A stretch of DNA of 64,000 nucleotides from Pseudanabaenaceae cyanobacterium SKYG29 (GTDB lineage Bacteria; Cyanobacteriota; Cyanobacteriia; Pseudanabaenales; Pseudanabaenaceae). A model generated the notes under the pieces. That model saw only the letters and a program-made list of their open reading frames with translations, ran no database searches and was not told where the DNA came from. Every line of letters starts with the position of its first letter. Position 1 is the first letter of the stretch. Shown piece by piece: positions 1 to 7,570 of the stretch. The stretch spans positions 682,001 to 746,000 of the forward strand of contig JANWWT010000001.1 in the NCBI GenBank assembly GCA_025055675.1. The letters are read 5' to 3'. A program made the position numbers and the translations under genes.

Positions 1-327
1 CAATTTGGCTCTGATTATTTTGTCCATCTGGGCAAAGAATACCAACACAAACGGGATTTGCTTTTCCCTGCTCTCACAGAGGTTGGCTTAAGACCCTTCC
101 TACCCCAGGGGGCTTATTATATTTGGGCGGATGCCACTGCTATTGCTCCTGATGGTGAGAAGGCTGCCCGCTATCTGGCAGAATATGCCCGTATTGCTGC
201 TGTGCCTGGGAAGTGCTTTTCTAACCCCGATCGGTCGGTAGTTCCCTACATTCGTTTCTGCTTTGCTAAAAAAGACAGTACCTTAGTAACTGCTGTCCAG
301 AATCTTCTACAGTTAAAAAACAAATGA
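1..327 (+). CDS. Class I/II aminotransferase, C-terminal part
   Basis: The reading frame is open from the first base, so the gene starts outside the window and only about 108 residues are visible. The stretch YYIWADAT, then VPGKCF and YIRFCFAKKD near the end, is the usual C-terminal end of PLP-dependent class I aminotransferases of the methionine/kynurenine/aspartate type. The Arg in YIRFCFA corresponds to the residue that binds the substrate carboxylate. The PLP lysine would lie upstream and cannot be checked. Substrate cannot be assigned. The next gene starts 52 nt downstream on the same strand. Confidence 0.85.
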   Translation, partial: QFGSDYFVHLGKEYQHKRDLLFPALTEVGLRPFLPQGAYYIWADATAIAPDGEKAARYLAEYARIAAVPGKCFSNPDRSVVPYIRFCFAKKDSTLVTAVQNLLQLKNK

Positions 328-379
328 ACCGATCGAGGGGTTGTCAAGTCTATAACCCTTGTAAGGGGAGGGCTATTTT

Positions 380-748
380 ATGCAGCTAAAGACATGGTTG
401 TTGGTATTGGCTCTAACAAATCTACTCCCTGTCTTAGCCCAGGGGAAAAACGTCGACTACAACAACAAGACCATTACTTATCAAGGCACTCTGCAACGAC
501 AGAATAACACCACTATCAAGCAGGGCACAGTCACCAATCCCCAGGGACAAGTTGGCAACTACGATCGACAACGCACTTGTACTAACGACACTTGCACTGG
601 TACAAACACATTCCAAACCCCCAGAGGCTACATCCGCAAAAAAGATTACACTATTACTTGTCAAGGTGATCAATGTCAGAAAAACAGCCAGATCAATAAC
701 AGCAGAACCGATCGGATGAGAGCCAGGCAAGTCACTATTAGCCGTTAA
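380..748 (+). CDS. Small secreted protein of unknown function
   Basis: A 122-residue protein that I do not recognise. Residues 1-20 form a signal peptide (a Lys, then a Leu/Val-rich core ending near VLAQG), so the mature protein of about 100 residues is probably periplasmic or outside the cell. The mature part is rich in Asn, Gln, Thr and Arg. It carries two similar Cys pairs (CTNDTC and CQGDQC), which suggests two disulfide-bonded hairpins or an internal duplication of a motif of the form threonine-rich strand, Cys-x4-Cys. The start ATG sits about 10 nt after AGGGGAGGG, a good ribosome binding site. No neighbour suggests a role. Confidence 0.6.
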   Translation: MQLKTWLLVLALTNLLPVLAQGKNVDYNNKTITYQGTLQRQNNTTIKQGTVTNPQGQVGNYDRQRTCTNDTCTGTNTFQTPRGYIRKKDYTITCQGDQCQKNSQINNSRTDRMRARQVTISR

Positions 749-787
749 TGCTATACTGCTATAACCTACGACCAATCAGGGGACTCC

Positions 788-1291
788 ATGGCGAACGACA
801 AAATTTTGGAAGGGATTACCAGTCTGCTGGAATCAGTGGCGACTATCAAGACTGATTTAGCAGGGGTAAAAGCCGAACTGACAGAGGTCAAACAGGACTT
901 GGCAGGGGTAAAAGCCGAACTGACAGAGGTCAAACAGGACTTGGCAGGGGTAAAAGCCGAACTGACAGAGGTCAAGCAGGATTTGGCAGGGGTAAAAGCC
1001 GAACTGACAGAGGTCAAGCAGGATTTGGCAGGGGTAAAAGCCGAACTGACAGAGGTCAAGCAGGACTTTGCTACGTTCAAGGTAGAGGTTAACACCAGGC
1101 TTGATCATCTCGATCGGGAAGTAGCAACTCTCAGACAAGACTTTCGCGAATTGCGGATCAGCATGGATGCCTACCAAAAAGCAACGGATAGGGTTAATGG
1201 ACTAGTGACAACGATCGTGGCGGGGGCTTCCGCTGTAGTTATTCTTTCGCCCCTCAGCCGTCTGGTAGTTCGCTCCCTGGGGTTAGATTAA
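788..1291 (+). CDS. Coiled-coil protein with five 14-residue repeats and a C-terminal hydrophobic segment
   Basis: The 167-residue protein starts with a short amphipathic segment. Residues 23-92 are five perfect copies of a 14-residue unit (DLAGVKAELTEVKQ), two heptads each, so this part should form a long coiled coil. It is followed by a less regular coiled coil (about 93-135) and a hydrophobic segment near residues 138-157 that could anchor it in a membrane. No catalytic motif is seen. Proteins of this layout are common in cyanobacteria and are usually annotated only as hypothetical or DUF-type. The last 4 nt overlap the end of the convergent amidohydrolase gene. The near identity of the repeats at the DNA level points to recent expansion. 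Confidence 0.7.
   Translation: MANDKILEGITSLLESVATIKTDLAGVKAELTEVKQDLAGVKAELTEVKQDLAGVKAELTEVKQDLAGVKAELTEVKQDLAGVKAELTEVKQDFATFKVEVNTRLDHLDREVATLRQDFRELRISMDAYQKATDRVNGLVTTIVAGASAVVILSPLSRLVVRSLGLD
854..1063 (+). repeat. Five tandem 42-bp in-frame repeats
   Basis: Five direct copies of a 42-bp unit, each coding the same 14 residues. Copies 4 and 5 are identical and the others differ only at a few synonymous third positions (GAT/GAC, TTA/TTG, CAA/CAG-type changes). The period is a multiple of three, so copy number can change without a frameshift. Confidence 0.95.
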
Positions 1292-2499
1292 GTGTCGATC
1301 CGTTTACCGTTTCTGAGCACCTGACGATCCTGGGGGGGGAAGGAGAGTAACTCAGTATAAGTGCGACTAGCAAACAGCAACAAATCAGCGGGGCTGCCAG
1401 GGGCAATTAAGCCAGGTTCTATACCCATGATGCGGGCGGGGGTAGTCGTGATACAGGGCAGCCAGTAGTGATAGGGATTGTCCAGGTGTCCAATCAGAGT
1501 AGCAATAGCAAAAATTTGCAACAGGTCATGGTCACCGAGGGGATAGAAGGCATCACGGCAATTGTCGTGGGCAATAGCAACAGGAATCCCTGCCTGGTCT
1601 AGTTCGTGAATCAGGGTGATGCCCCGCCAACGCGGAGTACACTTGGGTTGACGGTCCTGCAAATAGAGATTACAGGTAGGTAAAGAAATAATGTTGATGC
1701 CCGCAGCAGCGACCAAGCCGATCGTTTCTCTAACTGTCTCTTCCGCCTGCAGAGCAAGACTGCAACAATGACCACAGCTAACAGGATAAGGAAATTTATG
1801 CCTAAGCACCGCCTCTGCTACTGCTTTTAGACATTGAGAATGGGGATCATTCGTTTCATCTACATGAAAATCCAAAGCTAGCTGTCTGTCCTTGGCTAAA
1901 CTAAAAACCCGATCGAGCTGGGCTACCAAATCAGGATGGGGGTATGCCACTCCTCCTAAAATACCGCCCATCTTGGCAAAAGTGTTGGCAACTTCTTCCC
2001 CATACTCACCCATAAATAAATCCAGACTGATGAGGGAAACAGCTTGTAATGTTATGCGACTGCTCCACTCCCTCTGTAACTCTTGGAATACTGCTACTGA
2101 AATCTGCAACTGACCAGGTGGTACGTCTAAATGAGTCCGAATAGCACGGGTACCATGGCGGTAACTACGGTCTAGGGCAAATTCCATGCGCTGATAGAGG
2201 TCAGAAGCTGTCCAATTTTTACGGTCCCCTTCCAAAGCTGCCAATGCCCCTGTAAATGTACCATCAGGATTAGGTGCCCGCTCCCCCGTGTGCGCCTTAT
2301 CTAAATGGGTGTGACAGTCGACTAAACAGGGCAAGACTAGACCGCCTCCTAAATCCCAGCCCTCTGTCCCAGGTTCCACTGTATGGGCAGGTACAACTGC
2401 CACAATCCGATCGTTTTCTATGGCAATATCTACTAACCCCTCATAGCGCTCTCCCAGGAAAGGGGGGGGAACCTGGGCACGCCGCAACCACATAGGCAT
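1288..2499 (-). CDS. Cytosine-deaminase-like amidohydrolase
   Basis: A 403-residue protein of the metal-dependent amidohydrolase superfamily, most like cytosine deaminase (cytosine to uracil plus ammonia, pyrimidine salvage). Visible metal and catalytic motifs are DCHTHLDK near residue 60, HVDET, CGHCCSLA, and AHDNCRDAF followed by LGDHDLLQ near residue 310, the arrangement seen in CodA-type enzymes. Guanine- or other N-heterocycle deaminase activity cannot be excluded. The ATG at 2499 overlaps the stop of the upstream Crp-family gene by 1 nt (TGATG), so the two are translationally coupled; a second ATG lies two codons later. It is the last gene of the run aroH, transglutaminase-like, Crp-like, deaminase. 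Confidence 0.8.
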   Translation of the reverse strand: MPMWLRRAQVPPPFLGERYEGLVDIAIENDRIVAVVPAHTVEPGTEGWDLGGGLVLPCLVDCHTHLDKAHTGERAPNPDGTFTGALAALEGDRKNWTASDLYQRMEFALDRSYRHGTRAIRTHLDVPPGQLQISVAVFQELQREWSSRITLQAVSLISLDLFMGEYGEEVANTFAKMGGILGGVAYPHPDLVAQLDRVFSLAKDRQLALDFHVDETNDPHSQCLKAVAEAVLRHKFPYPVSCGHCCSLALQAEETVRETIGLVAAAGINIISLPTCNLYLQDRQPKCTPRWRGITLIHELDQAGIPVAIAHDNCRDAFYPLGDHDLLQIFAIATLIGHLDNPYHYWLPCITTTPARIMGIEPGLIAPGSPADLLLFASRTYTELLSFPPQDRQVLRNGKRIDT

Positions 2500-3179
2500 C
2501 AGTGACTAAACAACTGGGCAAGCTGACGGGGATTATGGACAATCATAAGGTTGCTGTCCCGATCGCTATGCAGCCAATGTTTTTCCTGCATTTTTTCCAG
2601 GACACGGTTGGTTTCCTCTAGGCCACAATGGGCAAGGTCAGCGAGGTCTTGGGGAGCAAGGTAAGGAATACTCACCCCTTCCCCTGTGTCCGAACCGTAA
2701 CTTTCAGCTAGGTCTGCCAGTAAATAGGCAAGGCGAGACAAGCAAGTTTCCCGCTGTAGTTGTTGCAATTTGTACAGTTTGCGTAGACGTTGCATCGATC
2801 GTTGAAAAAAGCGATGATTAAGCTGGGGGTCTTTGAAGAGAAGTTGGAGAAACCTTTGGGCAGGAATTTCTAGCACCTCGACAGCAGTGATAGCTACCAC
2901 TTCCGTATCCCGTAAACTCTCATCTAGGATAGCCATTTCTCCAAAGAAATCCCCTTGCCCTATAACTGCTAGGGTGTAGGTTTTGTCTCCCCGCCGCTCC
3001 TGCCACTTCACCCAACCCTTGATGAGTAGATAAGCCGCATTGCCCCACTCCTCAGTCTCTACAATTGTTCCCCCCCTAGCCACCTGCTTTTCTGCCGCTA
3101 CTGATAAAAGCCACTCGATCGTCTCTAACTCTGCCGTTTCCGCCAGGGGAAATATCTCACCAAACCTGTCTGCGTCCAT
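2499..3179 (-). CDS. Crp/Fnr-family transcription regulator
   Basis: A 226-residue regulator with an N-terminal cyclic-nucleotide-binding-type beta barrel (about residues 10-125, including GDFFGEMAILDE, the phosphate-binding-cassette-like region) and a C-terminal winged helix (about 150-220; LAPQDLADLAHCGLEETNRVLEKM is the helix-turn-helix). The cassette keeps Gly-Glu but the segment after it (SLRDTEVVA) lacks the Arg-Ser/Thr pair that contacts cAMP in Crp, so the ligand is unclear. It lies 8 nt after the transglutaminase-like gene and overlaps the deaminase gene by 1 nt. It may regulate its own operon; that is inference. Confidence 0.85.
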   Translation of the reverse strand: MDADRFGEIFPLAETAELETIEWLLSVAAEKQVARGGTIVETEEWGNAAYLLIKGWVKWQERRGDKTYTLAVIGQGDFFGEMAILDESLRDTEVVAITAVEVLEIPAQRFLQLLFKDPQLNHRFFQRSMQRLRKLYKLQQLQRETCLSRLAYLLADLAESYGSDTGEGVSIPYLAPQDLADLAHCGLEETNRVLEKMQEKHWLHSDRDSNLMIVHNPRQLAQLFSH

Positions 3180-3187
3180 GACAGCAA

Positions 3188-5518
3188 CTACACCTTACCT
3201 TGAGTATAGGACATTCTGCGCCAGTTCAGTTTCCGCAACCTCTGGAGCAGGGCTTGCATTTCCCTCCAGGAGCAGGGAGTACGGTTACCATAGCGCCAAT
3301 CTTGGTAAATGTTTGTGATCTGCCACACCAAATCCGCCAGATCAGCTGGTAAATGTTCACTCAGGAGCTGGGCATATTCTTGGGGGGTACTGGCAGGGGG
3401 TTTGGGCATGCCCGTAGCCCGTATCATCAGCTGATAAGTCCGTTCCACAGGATGGAGGAGAGACAAGCGCAATTTATCCCACCACCACAGGCAGAATTGC
3501 CAAATACCCCACCCCACCAACGCCAGTAGGAACAGCACTGCCACCCCGACAAATATGCCTAACCAGCCTAGGCTGACTAACCAAGCCACTAGCCACCCGA
3601 AGAATTTACCCATCTGATTAAAGACAACTGCCAGAAACCCCACTAGGGGGGACGGTAAAAAGCCTGCCACCCATTGCCAAAAACTTTTGAGGGCACTGAA
3701 GGTCTGGTCTTCTTCCACGGAAGGGGGCAACAGAGGCTGCCCCGGCACAGGATTAAATGCCAACCAACCATAGCCAGGGAAAAAGACCTCCCCCATTGCC
3801 ATGGCATCGCTGTTCATCACCTCGTAGTAACCTGTGAAAGGATTAAATCTACCTGGTGCAAACCCCACCATGTAGCGGGCAGGCAGTCCTAGAGAGCGCA
3901 GTAATAGTACATAGGTAGAGACAAATTGTGCCCCATTTCCCTCTCTCTGGGTAAGGAACTGCTCCACTAAATCCTGAGCAGGGTCTAGGTTTTGCTCTGT
4001 GAGGTCAGCAAGGCGATAATTTTGCTTGAGGTACTGGGCTAGGTAAAGAGCAGCATCGTAAGCATTATCAATGTTCAGAGGTTCCCCACTGACAACACTG
4101 GCGGCTTCCCTGAGCAGCTTCTCCCCTAGGGTTTGCAACTGGGGCTGTAATGACGACGGTACCTGGAGGTAAACCTTGCCAATAGAGTCGGGGTATCTGA
4201 CGCGCACTTTTCGCAAGCGGTCTTGTTCCCTTCTGGCAACTTGGGAAATTACGGTATAGATAGTCTCCTTGGGCAGGGGGGCAGGGGCACGAAAATTGCC
4301 ATCGGGGTCAAATTCTATCTCATCACTGGGAAAGTACAGTTCTGTAGGCACAGCTGCGGCAGGGATCACATTGGGAAACGCATCAGTCACGATCGTGTAA
4401 GTTTGAATCACTTGACGGCTACGGGCAGGGATAACCAGGTTGGCAATATTAGTAGGCACATCAAAGCGATAACCTAGGGCATCCCGCTTAATCTTTTGCA
4501 CATACTCCTGTCCGCTGCGGGAAATTTTCCAGCCTGTGCCTGTATAAAAGTCGTAGGCTAATACACGCCAGAATAACTCCGCTTGGGAGCGCACCCGCAT
4601 CACCAACTCAGGGCGCACTAAAACTCCACGGGTAGCATCTAACTCTTCGCCAAACAGGGGCGGTAAACCCCTTCTCACCCTGCCTCTACCTGATCCCGCT
4701 TCCCCTGTTCCCTCACCACCGCCGCCACCGCTGCTCTCCCCATCACCTTGCATCTCCTGCTGGATTTGGGGTTGAATAATCCGCCCCGGCGGAGCTTGCC
4801 GCTGCACAATTTGGTCACTGACAGGGAATGTACGCACTTGATAACCAGGTAAGCGGGGCAACAGGAAAAACACCACTAAGCCTAACAGTAATACCAGACC
4901 CAGCAAAGTCACGATCGAGCCAGGGGAAATACCTAGTTGCTGGGGTCGCCAACTGTTACTGATTACACCCAGCCGCGAGCGCAAATCCAACACGAGAATG
5001 GGAATCACCAGGGCAGTAAAGGCAATAATCCACAGGCTAAAGGTCATAGTTTGACTCAGGGTAGCTGCCACTCCCAGCAGGATAAAGGCGATCACAATGG
5101 AATAACCCAAATCCTTGCGGCGGGGTAAGTCAAAGCTATGCAACACCTGTAGTTGGATCAGGAGCCGTGCCAACAGGATGCGAGTTTCATCGTTCCCCTG
5201 TACCAAGTCCGATAGGAAAACAAACAGTGCTGCTAGCATCCCCAAGGCAATGCCAATTTTTACAGGAATATTTTTCTGCCTACGGGCATACCACGCCCAG
5301 CTCGCTGCCATACCCCCCAGGGGAATTGCCCAGGTACTGTAATTCTTTTCTGCTAGTTGGTCAGTTGCCCCGATCGCTATGAACACCAACAGTTGCACTA
5401 ACACCCTTAGGGGGATGGATTCTTCCGTTTCCCAGTTGGTCGGTTCGCGAGTCTCACCGAGCGGCGGTTCGCGAGTCTCACGGTTCAGCGAGTGTTCATG
5501 AGTTTTTGTAGTTGCCAT
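3188..5518 (-). CDS. Transglutaminase-fold membrane protein (TgpA/DUF3488-DUF4129 type)
   Basis: A 776-residue protein with the TgpA layout: about six membrane helices between residues 30 and 225 (DUF3488), a large extracytoplasmic region with a transglutaminase-like core (about 480-590), another membrane helix near 650, and a C-terminal cytoplasmic DUF4129-like tail. The core retains LLRSLGLPARYMVGFAPG and FFPGYGW, but the positions of the Cys-His-Asp triad read GNGAQF, DAMAM and AFNP, so all three residues appear replaced. It is probably a non-catalytic cyanobacterial member; its role is unknown and an envelope function is a guess. It starts 6 nt after aroH. The first 30 residues contain a duplicated ETREP unit coded by a DNA repeat. 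Confidence 0.8.
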   Translation of the reverse strand: MATTKTHEHSLNRETREPPLGETREPTNWETEESIPLRVLVQLLVFIAIGATDQLAEKNYSTWAIPLGGMAASWAWYARRQKNIPVKIGIALGMLAALFVFLSDLVQGNDETRILLARLLIQLQVLHSFDLPRRKDLGYSIVIAFILLGVAATLSQTMTFSLWIIAFTALVIPILVLDLRSRLGVISNSWRPQQLGISPGSIVTLLGLVLLLGLVVFFLLPRLPGYQVRTFPVSDQIVQRQAPPGRIIQPQIQQEMQGDGESSGGGGGEGTGEAGSGRGRVRRGLPPLFGEELDATRGVLVRPELVMRVRSQAELFWRVLAYDFYTGTGWKISRSGQEYVQKIKRDALGYRFDVPTNIANLVIPARSRQVIQTYTIVTDAFPNVIPAAAVPTELYFPSDEIEFDPDGNFRAPAPLPKETIYTVISQVARREQDRLRKVRVRYPDSIGKVYLQVPSSLQPQLQTLGEKLLREAASVVSGEPLNIDNAYDAALYLAQYLKQNYRLADLTEQNLDPAQDLVEQFLTQREGNGAQFVSTYVLLLRSLGLPARYMVGFAPGRFNPFTGYYEVMNSDAMAMGEVFFPGYGWLAFNPVPGQPLLPPSVEEDQTFSALKSFWQWVAGFLPSPLVGFLAVVFNQMGKFFGWLVAWLVSLGWLGIFVGVAVLFLLALVGWGIWQFCLWWWDKLRLSLLHPVERTYQLMIRATGMPKPPASTPQEYAQLLSEHLPADLADLVWQITNIYQDWRYGNRTPCSWREMQALLQRLRKLNWRRMSYTQGKV
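5442..5481 (-). repeat. Two copies of a 16-bp repeat inside the start of the transglutaminase-like gene
   Basis: GGTTCGCGAGTCTCAC occurs at 5442-5457 and again at 5466-5481, a 24-bp period, giving the ETREP repeat near the N-terminus of the protein. A third degenerate copy follows. A relative (17 of 22 positions) lies in the start of murC at 13193-13214. Confidence 0.8.
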
Positions 5519-5524
5519 AGTTGT

Positions 5525-5911
5525 TTACCCAAGCGGGGGGGGTGATTCTAAATCGGGGCGCAGTACCCTTGCCCTTCTGAGATAGACATGGTGAATTTGA
5601 TGTTGCAACAAAGGGGTATAAACCTGCATCAGGACGCGGATACATTTTTCTAAGCCCCCCACCACTTCCATATGCTGCAGGTCCAGAAGAGGGACATTTT
5701 CCCAACCTAGGCGCATACGGGCAAAGCGGGCAGGAAAGGCAGCATCAATATCAGGGGTGACGGAAAACACAACGCTGACAATGTCGGTGGGATCAATGCC
5801 ATTGGCAACCTCTATCGCTTCTATGAGTTCTAGGGTGGCTTGGGCGATCGCCTCGACTGTATTTTCTTCAATTGTTGTTGCTCCCCGTACTCCCCGTACC
5901 TGCCAACTCAT
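5525..5911 (-). CDS. aroH: Chorismate mutase, AroH class
   Basis: Converts chorismate to prephenate in phenylalanine and tyrosine synthesis. The sequence has the AroH-type N-terminus VRGVRGATTIEENT, the middle SVTPDIDAAFPARFAR and the C-terminal VYLRRARVLRPDL, and is about the expected length for this small trimeric class. I prefer the ATG at 5911 (MSWQVRG) because family members begin this way and because a good -10-like element (TATATT on the minus strand, 5939-5944) lies only 6 nt upstream of the other possible ATG at 5932. It is the first gene of a minus-strand run; the transglutaminase-like gene begins 6 nt after its stop. Confidence 0.9.
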   Translation of the reverse strand: MSWQVRGVRGATTIEENTVEAIAQATLELIEAIEVANGIDPTDIVSVVFSVTPDIDAAFPARFARMRLGWENVPLLDLQHMEVVGGLEKCIRVLMQVYTPLLQHQIHHVYLRRARVLRPDLESPPPLG

Positions 5912-5932
5912 CCCTCGCCGCCGTGGTTTCAT

Positions 5933-5993
5933 CGTCCCAATATAGCAGAGAGTTTACATTTGTTACACTATTTAACGATTGCAATAGACTCCT
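5933..5993. promoter_or_regulatory. Divergent promoter region between aroH and the bilin lyase gene
   Basis: A 61-bp gap between divergent starts (82 bp if aroH starts at 5911). On the minus strand TATATT (5939-5944) is a good -10 hexamer; no clear -35 is seen. On the plus strand AT-rich sequence TTTACATTTGTTACACT could hold promoter elements but no consensus pair stands out. Confidence 0.35.
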
Positions 5994-6386
5994 ATGGACA
6001 TCTACACATTTTTTAGCCAGAGGGCAGGTTTGTGGCTGTCCCAGTCCACTGCCTATGATTTAGTAAGTAATAAATCCTACCACCATCGTACCCAAATTGA
6101 GGTGGAGTTAATTGCCCCTACGGAATTGCGGATGACGGTGGAAAAAAAAGTCAGTTTCCTCAAGGCCCGCCCTAAGGAAGAGGGGAGAACAGGGCATTTA
6201 CTGTGGCAAGGGTGGGAAGGGGAGTACCAGGGAGAATTTATTATTTCAGGGGATAGCATTCTGACGATGCGGCTAGGGGAGCGGGAGGAGAAATTGTGGT
6301 TCCCCTTGCCTAATTTGTGTATGCGCACGGCAGCAGTGGGTCTCTACCACACGCAATTTTGGACTGAGGTACGCAAACTGCGCTAG
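5994..6386 (+). CDS. CpcS/CpeS-family phycobiliprotein lyase-like protein
   Basis: A 130-residue protein resembling the CpcS/CpeS/CpcU lipocalin-fold lyases that attach bilins to cysteine in phycobiliproteins. The N-terminus (MDIYTFFSQRAGLWLSQST) and LWFPLPNLCMRTAAV near residue 100 match the family pattern of an opening Gly-x-Trp and a late WFxxPNLxxRTS-like strand. It is shorter than the usual 170-200 residues, with the loss in the middle and C-terminal strands, so it may be a CpcU/CpeU-like partner or a diverged member. It would act in the cytoplasm on phycobilisome subunits. The next gene, a type II NADH dehydrogenase, starts 10 nt downstream. Confidence 0.7.
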   Translation: MDIYTFFSQRAGLWLSQSTAYDLVSNKSYHHRTQIEVELIAPTELRMTVEKKVSFLKARPKEEGRTGHLLWQGWEGEYQGEFIISGDSILTMRLGEREEKLWFPLPNLCMRTAAVGLYHTQFWTEVRKLR

Positions 6387-6396
6387 ATTTTTCCCT

Positions 6397-7539
6397 ATGA
6401 AACCAATTGTCATTGTTGGGGGTGGGTTTGGCGGGCTTTATACAGCCCTCAGTTTGGCAAGACTGCCTATACAAGACTTGCCCCCCATAGTGCTGATTGA
6501 CCGCAACGATCGGTTTTTGTTTACGCCCTTGCTCTACGAACTGCTGACAGGGGAGCTAGAGGAGTGGGAGATTGCCCCTCGCTTTCGGGACTTACTTGCT
6601 GACACCCCAATCGAGTTCAAGTTAGGTAACGTCACCCAGGTTGATGGGGAAGGTAAGTACATACAGATGGTGAGTGAGGGCATGATCACCCAGCTAGAGT
6701 ACAGCTATTTAGTCTTGGCAGTGGGGGGAATTACACCCAATGTCCCCACGGGAGCGATCCCCTTTCGCACCTTGGCAGATTGTCATCGTTTAGAGGCACG
6801 CCTGCAGGAGTTGGAAAATACCAATCGGGAAAAAATCCGCGTGGTAATTGCTGGGGGGGGCACTAGTGGCGTGGAGTTAGCCTGTAAGTTAGCTGATCGC
6901 CTAGGGGAAAGGGGCAGAATTAGAATCGTCGATCGCAATGACTGTTTACTAGGACGCTCACCCCTGGTTAATCGGCGGTTTGCCCTACGGGAACTGGAGA
7001 AACGCTCGGTGTGGATTGACCTACGCACCTCTGTAGTAGCAGTAAAGGAAGAGAGTGTCACTTTGCAGGTCAACGGGCAGGTGGCAGATTTGCCCACAGA
7101 TATAGTGCTGTGGACAGTAGGGACAGCCGTACCCAGTTGGTTGACGGAGTTGCCAATTGCTACAGCCAACAAAATTGCCGTTAATGCCTATCTCCAGTGC
7201 CTCGGCTATCCCGAAATATTTGCCCTAGGAGATATTAGCCAGTTTACTCCTCCCCTCCCTGCTACAGCCCAAGTGGCAATTCAACAAGCCCAATACTGTG
7301 CCTGGAATATTTTTAATACTCTGCAGGGCTACCCACTACTCCCCTTTACCTACGTGCCCCTGGGGGAGATGGTCAGTTTAGGCACCGATCGGGCAGCAGT
7401 GGCTTTGTTCAATCGCTTTCCCCTTAACGGCAATCTGGGCTACTGGCTACGCCGCCTGGTCTACATTGGGCGGATGCCCACTCTCAGCCACCAGTTACGC
7501 ATTTTGGTGCATTACCTCAGTACGGCAGCAAACCGCTAG
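6397..7539 (+). CDS. Type II NAD(P)H dehydrogenase (NDH-2)
   Basis: A 380-residue FAD-dependent oxidoreductase that passes electrons from NAD(P)H to quinone without pumping protons. An FAD Rossmann motif begins the protein (VIVGGGFGGLYTAL), a second nucleotide motif lies near residue 150 (VVIAGGGTSGVELA) and FALGDISQF near residue 275 is the FAD-ribityl contact. LLYELLTGELEEWEIAPRFRDLL is typical of cyanobacterial Ndb proteins. It has no EF hand and no long membrane helix; membrane attachment would be through the C-terminal region. Which Ndb paralogue it is cannot be decided. It lies 10 nt after the lyase gene. Confidence 0.88.
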   Translation: MKPIVIVGGGFGGLYTALSLARLPIQDLPPIVLIDRNDRFLFTPLLYELLTGELEEWEIAPRFRDLLADTPIEFKLGNVTQVDGEGKYIQMVSEGMITQLEYSYLVLAVGGITPNVPTGAIPFRTLADCHRLEARLQELENTNREKIRVVIAGGGTSGVELACKLADRLGERGRIRIVDRNDCLLGRSPLVNRRFALRELEKRSVWIDLRTSVVAVKEESVTLQVNGQVADLPTDIVLWTVGTAVPSWLTELPIATANKIAVNAYLQCLGYPEIFALGDISQFTPPLPATAQVAIQQAQYCAWNIFNTLQGYPLLPFTYVPLGEMVSLGTDRAAVALFNRFPLNGNLGYWLRRLVYIGRMPTLSHQLRILVHYLSTAANR

Positions 7540-7570
7540 GTAATATCAGGGCAGACTCAAAGAGCTAGGG

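Noticed and set aside
854-1063. CRISPR-like array
   Set aside because: Units are directly adjacent, code in frame and have no variable spacers.
766-1095. Minus-strand frame with repeated AKSCLTSVSSAFTP units
   Set aside because: It is the antisense reading of the 42-bp repeats; any long tandem repeat without stops gives such a frame, and the plus-strand frame has a start, heptads and a membrane segment.
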